Assembly (NCBI GenBank): GCA_016763155.1
Contig: JAESUH010000018.1
Span: forward strand, 1 to 39,684
DNA from: Rhizobiaceae bacterium
GTDB taxonomy: Bacteria; Pseudomonadota; Alphaproteobacteria; Rhizobiales; Rhizobiaceae
DNA length: 39,684 bases
Direction of reading: 5' to 3'
Position 1 is the stretch's first letter. Every line of letters starts with the position of its first letter. Of the stretch, positions 17,145-24,339 are shown piece after piece. Made by a program: the position numbers and the translations under genes. The notes beneath the pieces were generated by a model that was given only the letters and a program-made list of their open reading frames with translations, did not search any database and was not told the origin of the DNA.

Positions 17145-17947
17145 TGCAAGTCGAAGTCAATGGATCAAAGGTGAATTATTCAACCGGTGGGCGCCCGCAT
17201 ACCGCCGGACAACCAAACGTGTTGTTTCTACATGGGGCAGGGAATTGTCACCTCACATGGACACAGCAGGTTCGATCTTTCGCCTATGGCGGATTTAACG
17301 TGATTGCGCCGGATTTGCCGGGGCATGGTCTTTCAGAAGGCGCGCCAATTCTGGGAGTTGAAGAGCAAGCCAAATGGCTCATTGCTTTGCTTGATGCGTT
17401 GAAAATCGAGAACGTGCATTTGGTTGGCCATTCTCAGGGAGCAATTATCAGTCTCGAAGCGGCAGCTCTTGTTCCTGAGCGCGTACTAAGTACGGTTTTT
17501 GTTGCCAGTGCTGCGGCTATTCCGGCAAATGAAGCCTTGATCAAAATGGCCGAGGAGACGCCTGAAAAAGCGTTTGATCTTATGGTCTCATGGGGATCTG
17601 GTACTTCCGCGCATATGAGGACTAACAGCGTACCCGGCGTTTCGCTGATTGATGGCGGGGTGCGGGTGATGGGGCTTAATTCTCCCGATGCTCTCGGCAT
17701 AGATTTGCGCTCTTGTGCGGCCTATGAGAACGGCGTGGCTGCGGCTCAAAAGCTCACATGCCCAAGTCTTTGCATATTTGCCAAACAGGACAAGATGACA
17801 CCCCTGCGGGCAGGGCGTGTATTGGCAGATAATCTCGCCAATAACGAGATGCATGTTCTGGAGGGAGCAGGCCATATGCTGCCCTTGGAAAAGCCGCAGG
17901 AAATCAATCAACTAATCAAGAATTTTTACCATTCCAATTTCAAGTGA
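17144..17947 (+). CDS. Alpha/beta hydrolase
   Basis: A roughly 267-residue alpha/beta-hydrolase: oxyanion region LFLHGAGNCHLTW, PDLPGHGLSEG, nucleophile elbow GHSQG (Ser near 97), an acid in FAKQDKMTP and the His in LEGAGHMLPLE, so the Ser-Asp-His triad is complete. The substrate is unknown; esters, lactones and acyl-CoA-type compounds are possible. Tandem ATGs overlap the metY stop; 17144 has the better spacing (6 bases) to GGGAGG, 17141 is the alternative. It sits between metY and a beta-oxidation enzyme 6 bp downstream. Cotranscription is very likely, which suggests hydrolysis of an acyl ester or thioester, but no feature of the protein shows this. Confidence 0.88.
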   Translation: MQVEVNGSKVNYSTGGRPHTAGQPNVLFLHGAGNCHLTWTQQVRSFAYGGFNVIAPDLPGHGLSEGAPILGVEEQAKWLIALLDALKIENVHLVGHSQGAIISLEAAALVPERVLSTVFVASAAAIPANEALIKMAEETPEKAFDLMVSWGSGTSAHMRTNSVPGVSLIDGGVRVMGLNSPDALGIDLRSCAAYENGVAAAQKLTCPSLCIFAKQDKMTPLRAGRVLADNLANNEMHVLEGAGHMLPLEKPQEINQLIKNFYHSNFK

Positions 17948-17953
17948 GACAAG

Positions 17954-20260
17954 ATGAGTTCATTATCCTCAATTAACAAAGTGTGTGTGATCGGTGCCGG
18001 AACCATGGGTGCGGGCATTGCCGCCCAAGTGGCTAATGCCGGGTTTGAAGTGCTGCTGCTTGATGTAGCGGGCAAGGGCGAGGCACGTAACGCCACTGCA
18101 CAATTGGGACTGGATCGCATTGCAAAATCTGATCCGCCTTTATTGATGTTGCCGGAAAATATTGAACGCATTAAAATTGGTAATATCGAAGATGATTTGC
18201 CGAAAATTTCTACCTGTGACTGGGTCGTTGAAGCAATCATTGAGCGCCTTGATGTGAAGCGCACGCTTTATCGCAATTTATTGCCCCATTTGAAGGAAGG
18301 TGCGTTGGTTTCATCCAATACTTCCACCATTCCGATTTCACTATTAATGGAAGACATGCCGGAGCATTTGCGAAAGCAGTTCTGCATAACGCATTTTTTC
18401 AATCCAGTCCGCTTTATGCGTCTGTTGGAGCTGGTGCAGGGGGAAGATACTGCCCCTGAAGTTATGGCCGTGCTGTCTGACTTTTGTGAACGGATGCTGG
18501 GTAAGGGCGTGGTTGAATGCCGTGATACGCCCGGGTTCCTTGGCAATCGGGTCGGCGTATTTGCCATGCAGGCAGCGATCTATGAAGCAAACCGTCTTGG
18601 TCTGCGGGTAGAGGAGGCCGATAGTCTTTTCGGCCGCCCTATGGGCATTCCCAAGACCGGAGCCTTTGCGCTTTATGATTTGATTGGCCTTGATTTGATG
18701 GCTGATGTGGTGCGTTCGCTACGCTCGATCCTGCCTGAAGGTGATGTTTTTCATAAAGTGGGAGCAGAAAATGATCTGATTAACTCCCAGATTGAAAAAG
18801 GTTTCACAGGAAATAAGGGGAAGGGCGGCTTTTACCGTGAGGAAGATGGCAAGCGGTTCAGCCTGAATTTACAGACTGGCGATTGGCAGGAACGCTCGGG
18901 CGATCTGCCAGAACTTGCAAGGATCGGAGAGGCCCAAGGCTTGGCTGCGCTAATCGAAGGCGATGATCCGTTAAGCCAGTTTTCGTGGAACGTTCTTGCA
19001 CACATTTTTACCTATTCTGCCAGCTTGATACCGCAAGTTACCCAGTCACCACAGGATATTGATGACGCCATGAAGCTTGGCTATAACTGGGTGCATGGTC
19101 CCTTCGAGATGATGGATATTCTGGGGACAGATATGCTTGTGGAGCGGCTGGAGCGTGATGGCTGGGATGTGCCGGAATTCCTCCGAGCGGCCAAAGGAGA
19201 GAGCTTTTATTCTGCTGAAAAAGGTCAGCTAAATGTGCGGCATGGGGATGGGAATTATCATCCGATAAAACTGGCGGATGGTGTGGCGCGTTTTTCAATG
19301 ATGCGAAGAACCCTTGAGCCGGTATATGAAAACAAAGGTGCAAGCCTGTTTCATCTTGCCAATGGCGAAAGGCTGGTGGAATTTCATACCAAAGCCAATG
19401 CGCTTGATGCTGATTGCGTTGCCGTGATGGCGATGGCGGCTGCAAACCCCGGGCCGGGTATTATCATTCACAATGATGCGCAACATTTTTCTGCAGGCGT
19501 CAATCTGGAGCATTTTCTTTTATTGATTAGTGCTCAGGACTGGCAGGGCATTGATGCTTTTCTATCGGATTTTCAAAAATCTGTTGCTGGATTGCTATAT
19601 TGCGAAGCCCCGGTCATCGGTGCGCCTTCTGGCCTGGCACTGGGTGGGGGCTATGAGGTGCTGGCCCATTGCGATCTTGTGATTGCTCACGCCAACTCGG
19701 TGTTGGGATTGGTGGAAGCATTGGTTGGCGTTGTTCCAGCTGGTGGGGGCGTTAAAGAGACCTATTTGCGCTGGTATAAACGCACTGGCGATTGGGAAAA
19801 AGCTGCATGGCATTGCTTCAATCAAATCGGCTATGGCCAGACCGGCACCTCGCCGGACCTAGCGGCAAAGCTGGCTTATTTTGAACCGGATCGGGACCGG
19901 CAGGTGATGAACCGGGATCGCTTAATTGGGGAATCCGTGCGTGCGATTGCTGATATGAGCCAGGGATATTCACCGCGATCAAAACCAGAATTTGAGCTTG
20001 CTGGAAAAGAAGTGTTTTCTGCCATGGTCGAGTTTTTGGAAAAGGGACAAAAGAAGGGGGATTTTCTATCCCATGATGTAACCGTTGCCACGGCTGTAGC
20101 CCGGATTGTTACTGGCGGGGAAGATGGCGGCAAGGCAAATGTCAGCGAGCAGGATATGTACCGGTTTGAACGAGAGAATTTTATTGCTCTTGCCAAAACG
20201 CCTCAAACCAAAGCACGCATAAAAAGCATGTTGAGCGGGCGCGGAATAATTCGAAACTAG
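17954..20260 (+). CDS. 3-hydroxyacyl-CoA dehydrogenase / enoyl-CoA hydratase fusion (FadN type)
   Basis: A 768-residue two-domain beta-oxidation enzyme in the order dehydrogenase then hydratase, as in Bacillus FadN and reverse to FadB/FadJ. The N-terminal NAD domain has VIGAGTMGAGIAAQVANAGF, ITHFFNPVRFMRLLELVQG and TPGFLGNRVGV; a second dehydrogenase helical domain follows around residue 330. The C-terminal crotonase domain (about 490-680) has HFSAGVNLEHF, GAPSGLALGGGYEVLAHCD and LGLVEALVGVVPAGGGV with candidate catalytic Glu residues. It hydrates trans-enoyl-CoA and oxidises 3-hydroxyacyl-CoA. Six bases separate it from the hydrolase, so it belongs to the metY-hydrolase operon. No thiolase or acyl-CoA dehydrogenase lies next to it. 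Confidence 0.92.
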   Translation: MSSLSSINKVCVIGAGTMGAGIAAQVANAGFEVLLLDVAGKGEARNATAQLGLDRIAKSDPPLLMLPENIERIKIGNIEDDLPKISTCDWVVEAIIERLDVKRTLYRNLLPHLKEGALVSSNTSTIPISLLMEDMPEHLRKQFCITHFFNPVRFMRLLELVQGEDTAPEVMAVLSDFCERMLGKGVVECRDTPGFLGNRVGVFAMQAAIYEANRLGLRVEEADSLFGRPMGIPKTGAFALYDLIGLDLMADVVRSLRSILPEGDVFHKVGAENDLINSQIEKGFTGNKGKGGFYREEDGKRFSLNLQTGDWQERSGDLPELARIGEAQGLAALIEGDDPLSQFSWNVLAHIFTYSASLIPQVTQSPQDIDDAMKLGYNWVHGPFEMMDILGTDMLVERLERDGWDVPEFLRAAKGESFYSAEKGQLNVRHGDGNYHPIKLADGVARFSMMRRTLEPVYENKGASLFHLANGERLVEFHTKANALDADCVAVMAMAAANPGPGIIIHNDAQHFSAGVNLEHFLLLISAQDWQGIDAFLSDFQKSVAGLLYCEAPVIGAPSGLALGGGYEVLAHCDLVIAHANSVLGLVEALVGVVPAGGGVKETYLRWYKRTGDWEKAAWHCFNQIGYGQTGTSPDLAAKLAYFEPDRDRQVMNRDRLIGESVRAIADMSQGYSPRSKPEFELAGKEVFSAMVEFLEKGQKKGDFLSHDVTVATAVARIVTGGEDGGKANVSEQDMYRFERENFIALAKTPQTKARIKSMLSGRGIIRN

Positions 20261-20547
20261 GTCAGCTATGGTTAGTAAGCTATTGCGATAATTGATAAAT
20301 TCTGAACATTTCTATTGTTATTGGCGAAAGAATTGTTTGCTAAAACTTTGCTTACTGACCGTGCTTTCCCCCAAACCCATAAGCCGGTTATGGCCGCAAA
20401 TGCCTGGAGCGATAAGGACGCCCTCCTTACTCCGGGATGGTTTTTCTTTTGAAATTTCATCCCCCAGGACGTTTGCGGTGCCCCTTGCCAAGGGCAGTAG
20501 CTTATGTTTTCTGAGAGCTTCGAATTACTTTAATCAGGAGACCTCAT
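20261..20547. other. Intergenic region before the GST gene
   Basis: A 287-bp gap without a convincing gene. GGTTAGTAAGC (20270-20280) is repeated inverted as GCTTACTGACC (20350-20360), ten of eleven matching, and could fold a large-loop hairpin after the FadN-type gene. AGGAG at about 20537 is the ribosome site of the next gene. Nothing else stands out. Confidence 0.4.
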
Positions 20548-21156
20548 ATGAAACTTTGGCACTCACCCATGTCACCTTTTGTCCGTAAATGCATGGTATT
20601 TGCCCATGAGGTTGGAATTGCAGAAAAAATTGAATTGCTGGATGCTGCAGCCCACCCTATTAATCGCGATGAACGCATTGTTGAAACCAACCCGCTTGGC
20701 AAAGTTCCCACGATGGTTCTTGAGGATGGATCGCCAATTTTTGATAGCCGGGTGATCTGTAGCTATCTGGATACTCAACATGATGTGGATAGTCTTTATC
20801 CTGCAAATGAGCAGCGTTTTGACGCGCTTGTTTGTGAGGCCCTTGGCGATGGTTTAATGGATGCAGCGGTTGCAAGCCGCTATGAAGGTTTTGTTCGTCC
20901 CGAAGAAAAGCAATGGGACAAATGGATCGAAGGGCAATTCAAGAAAATTGGTTCAGGGCTGGATTATCTGGAAACCTGGAAGGGGGCCCGTTTGGAAGAA
21001 GTCAATATTGGTTCGATTTCCGTAATTGTGGCGCTTGGATATCTTGATTTCAGACATTCTGAATATGATTGGCGGGCAAACCATCCTTATTTGAGCGGTG
21101 TCTATGCAAACTGGACAAAACGCCCAAGCATGGTTGCGACCAATCCGGATAATTGA
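20548..21156 (+). CDS. Glutathione S-transferase family protein
   Basis: A 202-residue soluble protein with the two-domain GST layout. The thioredoxin-like N-terminal part reads MKLWHSPMSPFVRKCMVFAHEVGI with the Ser-Pro-Phe region that contacts the glutathione thiol, then NPLGKVPTMVLEDGSPIFDSRVICSYLD with the cis-Pro and the Glu/Asp-Ser glutathione site. The C-terminal helical part has ISVIVALGYLDFR. It probably conjugates glutathione with electrophiles or reduces peroxides. AGGAG lies 8 bases before the ATG. A MITE-like element begins only 4 bp after the stop codon. Confidence 0.92.
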   Translation: MKLWHSPMSPFVRKCMVFAHEVGIAEKIELLDAAAHPINRDERIVETNPLGKVPTMVLEDGSPIFDSRVICSYLDTQHDVDSLYPANEQRFDALVCEALGDGLMDAAVASRYEGFVRPEEKQWDKWIEGQFKKIGSGLDYLETWKGARLEEVNIGSISVIVALGYLDFRHSEYDWRANHPYLSGVYANWTKRPSMVATNPDN

Positions 21157-21160
21157 CCCG

Positions 21161-21425
21161 AGGGTCAGGCCCTATTTATTAGTACCATTCTGCGGCGCTG
21201 ATTTTGTTTCTGAAAAGGCGGGAACCTGCAGTAAGTCGTCTGACTTTCAAAGGTTTACAACGTATTCAGAGGCGAAATCTGCTTCGCCCGAAGGGTTTGA
21301 CAAGGAGGGTCCGCCTCCTGACAAAAAATGCTCGAAAAGGCTAGGTGCCTGTTCTTGCGCTATTTTATCAGTATTCGCACCCTCCTAGTCAAACAGAATG
21401 GTGCTAATTAATAGGCCCTGACCCT
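21161..21425. mobile_element. MITE-like element with 32-bp terminal inverted repeats
   Basis: The ends, 21161-21192 and 21394-21425, are inverted copies that match at 29 of 32 positions; both begin AGGGTCAG and include TATT, ATTAG and ACCATTCTG. Inside, GTTTGAC(A/T)AGGAGGGT at 21295-21310 recurs inverted at 21379-21394, and GGCGAA/TTCGCC forms a further small hairpin, so the whole 265 bp can fold back. It codes for no transposase. CCTAGTCAAA occurs at 21384-21393 and again at 21423-21432, bracketing the right end. No clear target duplication is seen at the outer ends. It lies between GST and a membrane protein gene. Confidence 0.75.
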
Positions 21426-21485
21426 AGTCAAAAGAAGAGAAGCCGAGTACATAAGATTTTTGGCTGAAACCGTGTTGGCAGAATT

Positions 21486-21962
21486 ATGAAACAACTACTT
21501 ACTGATCCCGAAGGCGTTATAGGACGTGGAGAATTCCTGAAGGGGTTCAAGATTGTCGTATTATTGATAATCGTGAGCTGGGGTATTTACTACGGATCTG
21601 TTTTAGCCACCGCTTCCATGCCTGTGCATACAACAGGGATGCTTCCATTTTTGGGGGTCCCCCTGTTTTTTGCCATCATCAGCACCCTGTATTTTGCATT
21701 TTGCATTTATGCAAAACGGTTGCGCGACAGGGGCTATTCCAGCGGTTGGGTTACGACTTGTTTGCTGGCATTCTTTTTTGCAATTTCAGCAAGGTTTGCC
21801 GCCCAACAGATTGTTGGCACAGGCGCTGCTGAGGCCGCAGCAGATCAATGGGTGCCTTTGGTGCTGAATATTACCTTTGTCGGTTTTCTGGCGCTCCATG
21901 TGGGATTGGTGATCTGGATGACGCTGATGTGCGTCTCTGCTGAAAGTAAGACAAAGTCATGA
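21486..21962 (+). CDS. DUF805-like membrane protein
   Basis: A 158-residue inner-membrane protein with four hydrophobic segments. GRGEFLKGFKIVVLLIIVSWG at the start and YAKRLRDRGYSSGWV in the middle match the pattern of DUF805 proteins (an N-terminal Gly-Arg turn, then a K-R-L-R-D-x-G motif after the second helix). Function unknown; no enzymatic motif. Its ATG has no strong ribosome site, and the MITE-like element ends 60 bp upstream, so that element may supply or interrupt its promoter. Its stop overlaps the next gene by four bases. Confidence 0.7.
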   Translation: MKQLLTDPEGVIGRGEFLKGFKIVVLLIIVSWGIYYGSVLATASMPVHTTGMLPFLGVPLFFAIISTLYFAFCIYAKRLRDRGYSSGWVTTCLLAFFFAISARFAAQQIVGTGAAEAAADQWVPLVLNITFVGFLALHVGLVIWMTLMCVSAESKTKS

Positions 21963-22348
21963 CCGCAGCAAAGATCAATCGATTACGTTTTTTGGTCAAT
22001 GCTGTATTATTTATGATTATTTTTGGGCTGGTTCTGGAGATAGCAGGTGGTGTGGCCAGCGGTGTTTACACGATTCTTGTGGCGGTATTTTCACTTGTCG
22101 TGAATTTTGCTTTTTCGCGGCTGGCAGATTCGCGCGTTGAAGCAAACCCGCTTTATTATCTGTATCGATATGTTCCGTTGCTGATTTTTATTGTGCTGCC
22201 AATTGGCTACAAAATTTATTCGGCTTGGGGTGATAGTGGTCTTGGCCTATCTGGCTGGATTATATTGTTCACCTGGGTGCTGAGTTACATCGTGCCGATT
22301 TTTCTGTTGTTATATTTGCGGGCACAATTAACGCCTGAGACAACGTAG
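21959..22348 (+). CDS. Small four-helix membrane protein, unknown function
   Basis: A 129-residue protein with four hydrophobic segments (around FLVNAVLFMIIFGLVLEIAG, YTILVAVFSLVVNFAF, YVPLLIFIVLPIGY and WIILFTWVLSYIVPIFLLLY) joined by short charged loops. No family recognised. The ATG overlaps the stop of the DUF805-like gene (ATGA), so the two are translated together and may act together in the membrane. Convergent with mnmD, 33 bp away. Confidence 0.65.
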   Translation: MTAAKINRLRFLVNAVLFMIIFGLVLEIAGGVASGVYTILVAVFSLVVNFAFSRLADSRVEANPLYYLYRYVPLLIFIVLPIGYKIYSAWGDSGLGLSGWIILFTWVLSYIVPIFLLLYLRAQLTPETT

Positions 22349-22380
22349 AATTGGGTGAATGAGGGGCTTCCCCTGATCCT

Positions 22381-23097
22381 CTAAACTCTTGATCCGATAA
22401 CCATGTGGCGTTTTCCGGCGAAGCCATTGGCTTTTGCAATTTGAAACCCGGCGGTGACAAGATTTCTGCGCACCCAGCCTGCGGCTGTATAAGTGGCGAA
22501 CGTTGTGCCTGACTTTGAATTATTAAAGACTGCCTGCATTAGTTCACTTGTCCACATTTTCGGATTTTTGGCGGGTGAAAAACCATCCAGATACCAGGCA
22601 TCAGCCTGTATATTGATTTTAGGCAACGCCTCATTTGCATCGGCAATATGAACGCTAAGCTTGATGTCGGATGAAAACTGGGTGGTGAATATTGGTGCAG
22701 TTTGAACCCATGTTGAGGTGAATTGGTTTTGCAATTCTTTCAGCCCGGGCCATCGTGATAAGGCCTTTTGTATTTGTGGGGCGGATAGGGGAAATTGCTC
22801 GAAAGATACGAAATGCAATGTTGCTCCGGGGCTCTTATATTTGTTCCACTGAAACACGGTTTCGAGAAAATTTAATCCCGTACCAAAACCCAATTCGCCG
22901 ATGGTGCATTGTTTCATTTCCGGCCAGCGATTGAGCAAATCATTGCCTTTAATAAAGGTGTGCAAGGTCTCTTTGCGGCCATCAAATTTTGAATAATAGG
23001 TGTCATCAAATTGCTTTGAAAATGGCAATTGGTCTTCATTCCAGCCGAGGTCATCTATTGGTGCAGATTCAGATGATTCCTGTTCTTTTTGAGTCAT
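22381..23097 (-). CDS. mnmD: tRNA 5-methylaminomethyl-2-thiouridine methyltransferase MnmD
   Basis: Methylates nm5(s2)U34 to mnm5(s2)U34 at the wobble position of tRNAs for Lys, Glu and Gln, the activity of the N-terminal half of MnmC. The 238 residues show the opening DLGWNEDQLPFSKQFDDTYYS, the SAM site TIGELGFGTGLNFL (residues 66-79), and WYLDGFSPAKNPKMW with the catalytic Asp. It ends without the FAD oxidoreductase half of the enterobacterial fusion. A FAD oxidoreductase gene starts divergently, only about 20 bp away, which may replace the missing half. Confidence 0.9.
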   Translation of the reverse strand: MTQKEQESSESAPIDDLGWNEDQLPFSKQFDDTYYSKFDGRKETLHTFIKGNDLLNRWPEMKQCTIGELGFGTGLNFLETVFQWNKYKSPGATLHFVSFEQFPLSAPQIQKALSRWPGLKELQNQFTSTWVQTAPIFTTQFSSDIKLSVHIADANEALPKINIQADAWYLDGFSPAKNPKMWTSELMQAVFNNSKSGTTFATYTAAGWVRRNLVTAGFQIAKANGFAGKRHMVIGSRV

Positions 23098-23118
23098 TTG
23101 TGCCTAATTGCTGCTAAT

Positions 23119-24258
23119 ATGATTCAACCAGTTTATACATCAAATAATGCGTCTTTGTCCTGCGATATCTTGGTCGTGGGTGGTGGTGTATTGGGCCTGT
23201 GGGTGGCGCGCCATGCGGCACTTGCGGGGGCCAGTGTTATTATCTGCGAAAAGCGAAAAGTTGGCGCTGGAGCATCGGGAGGTTTCCTTGGCGCTTTAAT
23301 GCCCCACATGCCTGATGGTTGGGATGCCAAAAAGCAGATGCAGTATGAAGCGCTTTGCGATTTGCCCAATGTGGTTGCGCGTCTTGAAGACGACACGGGG
23401 GGGAGTTGTGGATTTCGTCGCTGCGGCAGGTTGATGCCGATGACCCACGATAAAATGCCTGATAATGCTGGCAGGCGCATAATCGGCAGCGGCAAACACT
23501 GGCTTGATGAGGAAGGCCAACCTGCATATTCTATGCGTGGTCTGGAAGCCTCTGAGGTCGTCGATGTTGGCTGGATGACGCCAAAAATTGCACCTTTTGG
23601 TGCGACTTATGACGATTTTTCTGCCCGCGTTAATCCACGGGGATATCTCTCGGCTTTAAAGAAATTTGCTGAAGAAAACTGCCGCTTGATTGAGGGCGCA
23701 GATGTCGTCGATCTAAATCCGGGTGAAAAATATGTGACACTCGCGGATGGTTCCACCATTTCGGCCGAAAATACGATTGTTACGGCCGGGTACGAGGCCT
23801 ATCCCATGCTGCAGCCGCTAATGGTTGAGATGAATGAGGGAAAATCCATTGGTCGCGGGGTCAAAGGGCAGGCTGTGTTGTTGCAATATGAGCATGATGA
23901 CACCCTACCAATCGTATATCATGATCGCTCCTATGTGGTGCCCCACGCAAATAATCTGGTAGCGATTGGTTCGACCTCTCAAGGCATATGGGAGGGAGAT
24001 CCCCATGCCTTTGATGAGGAGAATATGAGCTTTTATGAAAACGCTCTGAAACTGGTTCCCTCACTGGCTAATGCGCCAATTATCGGGAAGTGGGCGGGGG
24101 TGCGGCCACGCAACACATTGGAAGATCGTGGCACTGATCCCTATTATGAAGCCGTTCCCGGTGTGGACGGATTATTTGCGGTAATTGGTGGCTTCAAGAT
24201 TACTTTAGGCATTGGTCATGAAATAACCAAACGTCTGGTGGCTTCCATTCTCGAATAA
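23119..24258 (+). CDS. FAD-dependent oxidoreductase (DAO family), MnmC1-like candidate
   Basis: A 379-residue DAO-fold flavoprotein: the FAD Rossmann motif ILVVGGGVLGLWVARHAALA near the N-terminus, then ICEKRKVGAGASGGFLGALMPHMPD, the second FAD strand ENTIVTAGYEAYP, and the C-terminal KWAGVRPRNTLEDRGTDPYY and FAVIGGFKITLGIG, which resemble glycine oxidase ThiO and the C-terminal domain of MnmC. ATG 23119 is preferred over TTG 23089, which overlaps mnmD. Because it is divergent from mnmD at about 20 bp, it may remove the carboxymethyl group of cmnm5U as MnmC1 does. Glycine or D-amino-acid oxidation is the other option. Confidence 0.8.
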   Translation: MIQPVYTSNNASLSCDILVVGGGVLGLWVARHAALAGASVIICEKRKVGAGASGGFLGALMPHMPDGWDAKKQMQYEALCDLPNVVARLEDDTGGSCGFRRCGRLMPMTHDKMPDNAGRRIIGSGKHWLDEEGQPAYSMRGLEASEVVDVGWMTPKIAPFGATYDDFSARVNPRGYLSALKKFAEENCRLIEGADVVDLNPGEKYVTLADGSTISAENTIVTAGYEAYPMLQPLMVEMNEGKSIGRGVKGQAVLLQYEHDDTLPIVYHDRSYVVPHANNLVAIGSTSQGIWEGDPHAFDEENMSFYENALKLVPSLANAPIIGKWAGVRPRNTLEDRGTDPYYEAVPGVDGLFAVIGGFKITLGIGHEITKRLVASILE

Positions 24259-24339
24259 TTGTCGTTCCTGGAATAGTCATCTATGGAGAAATAGTATGAT
24301 ACTTGCGCATCTTTCCAGGAATTTAGAGAGGGTAGGACA

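Noticed and set aside
21098-21388. Plus-strand frame through the MITE-like element
   Set aside because: It overlaps the end of GST in another frame and consists mainly of the inverted-repeat element; no protein motif.
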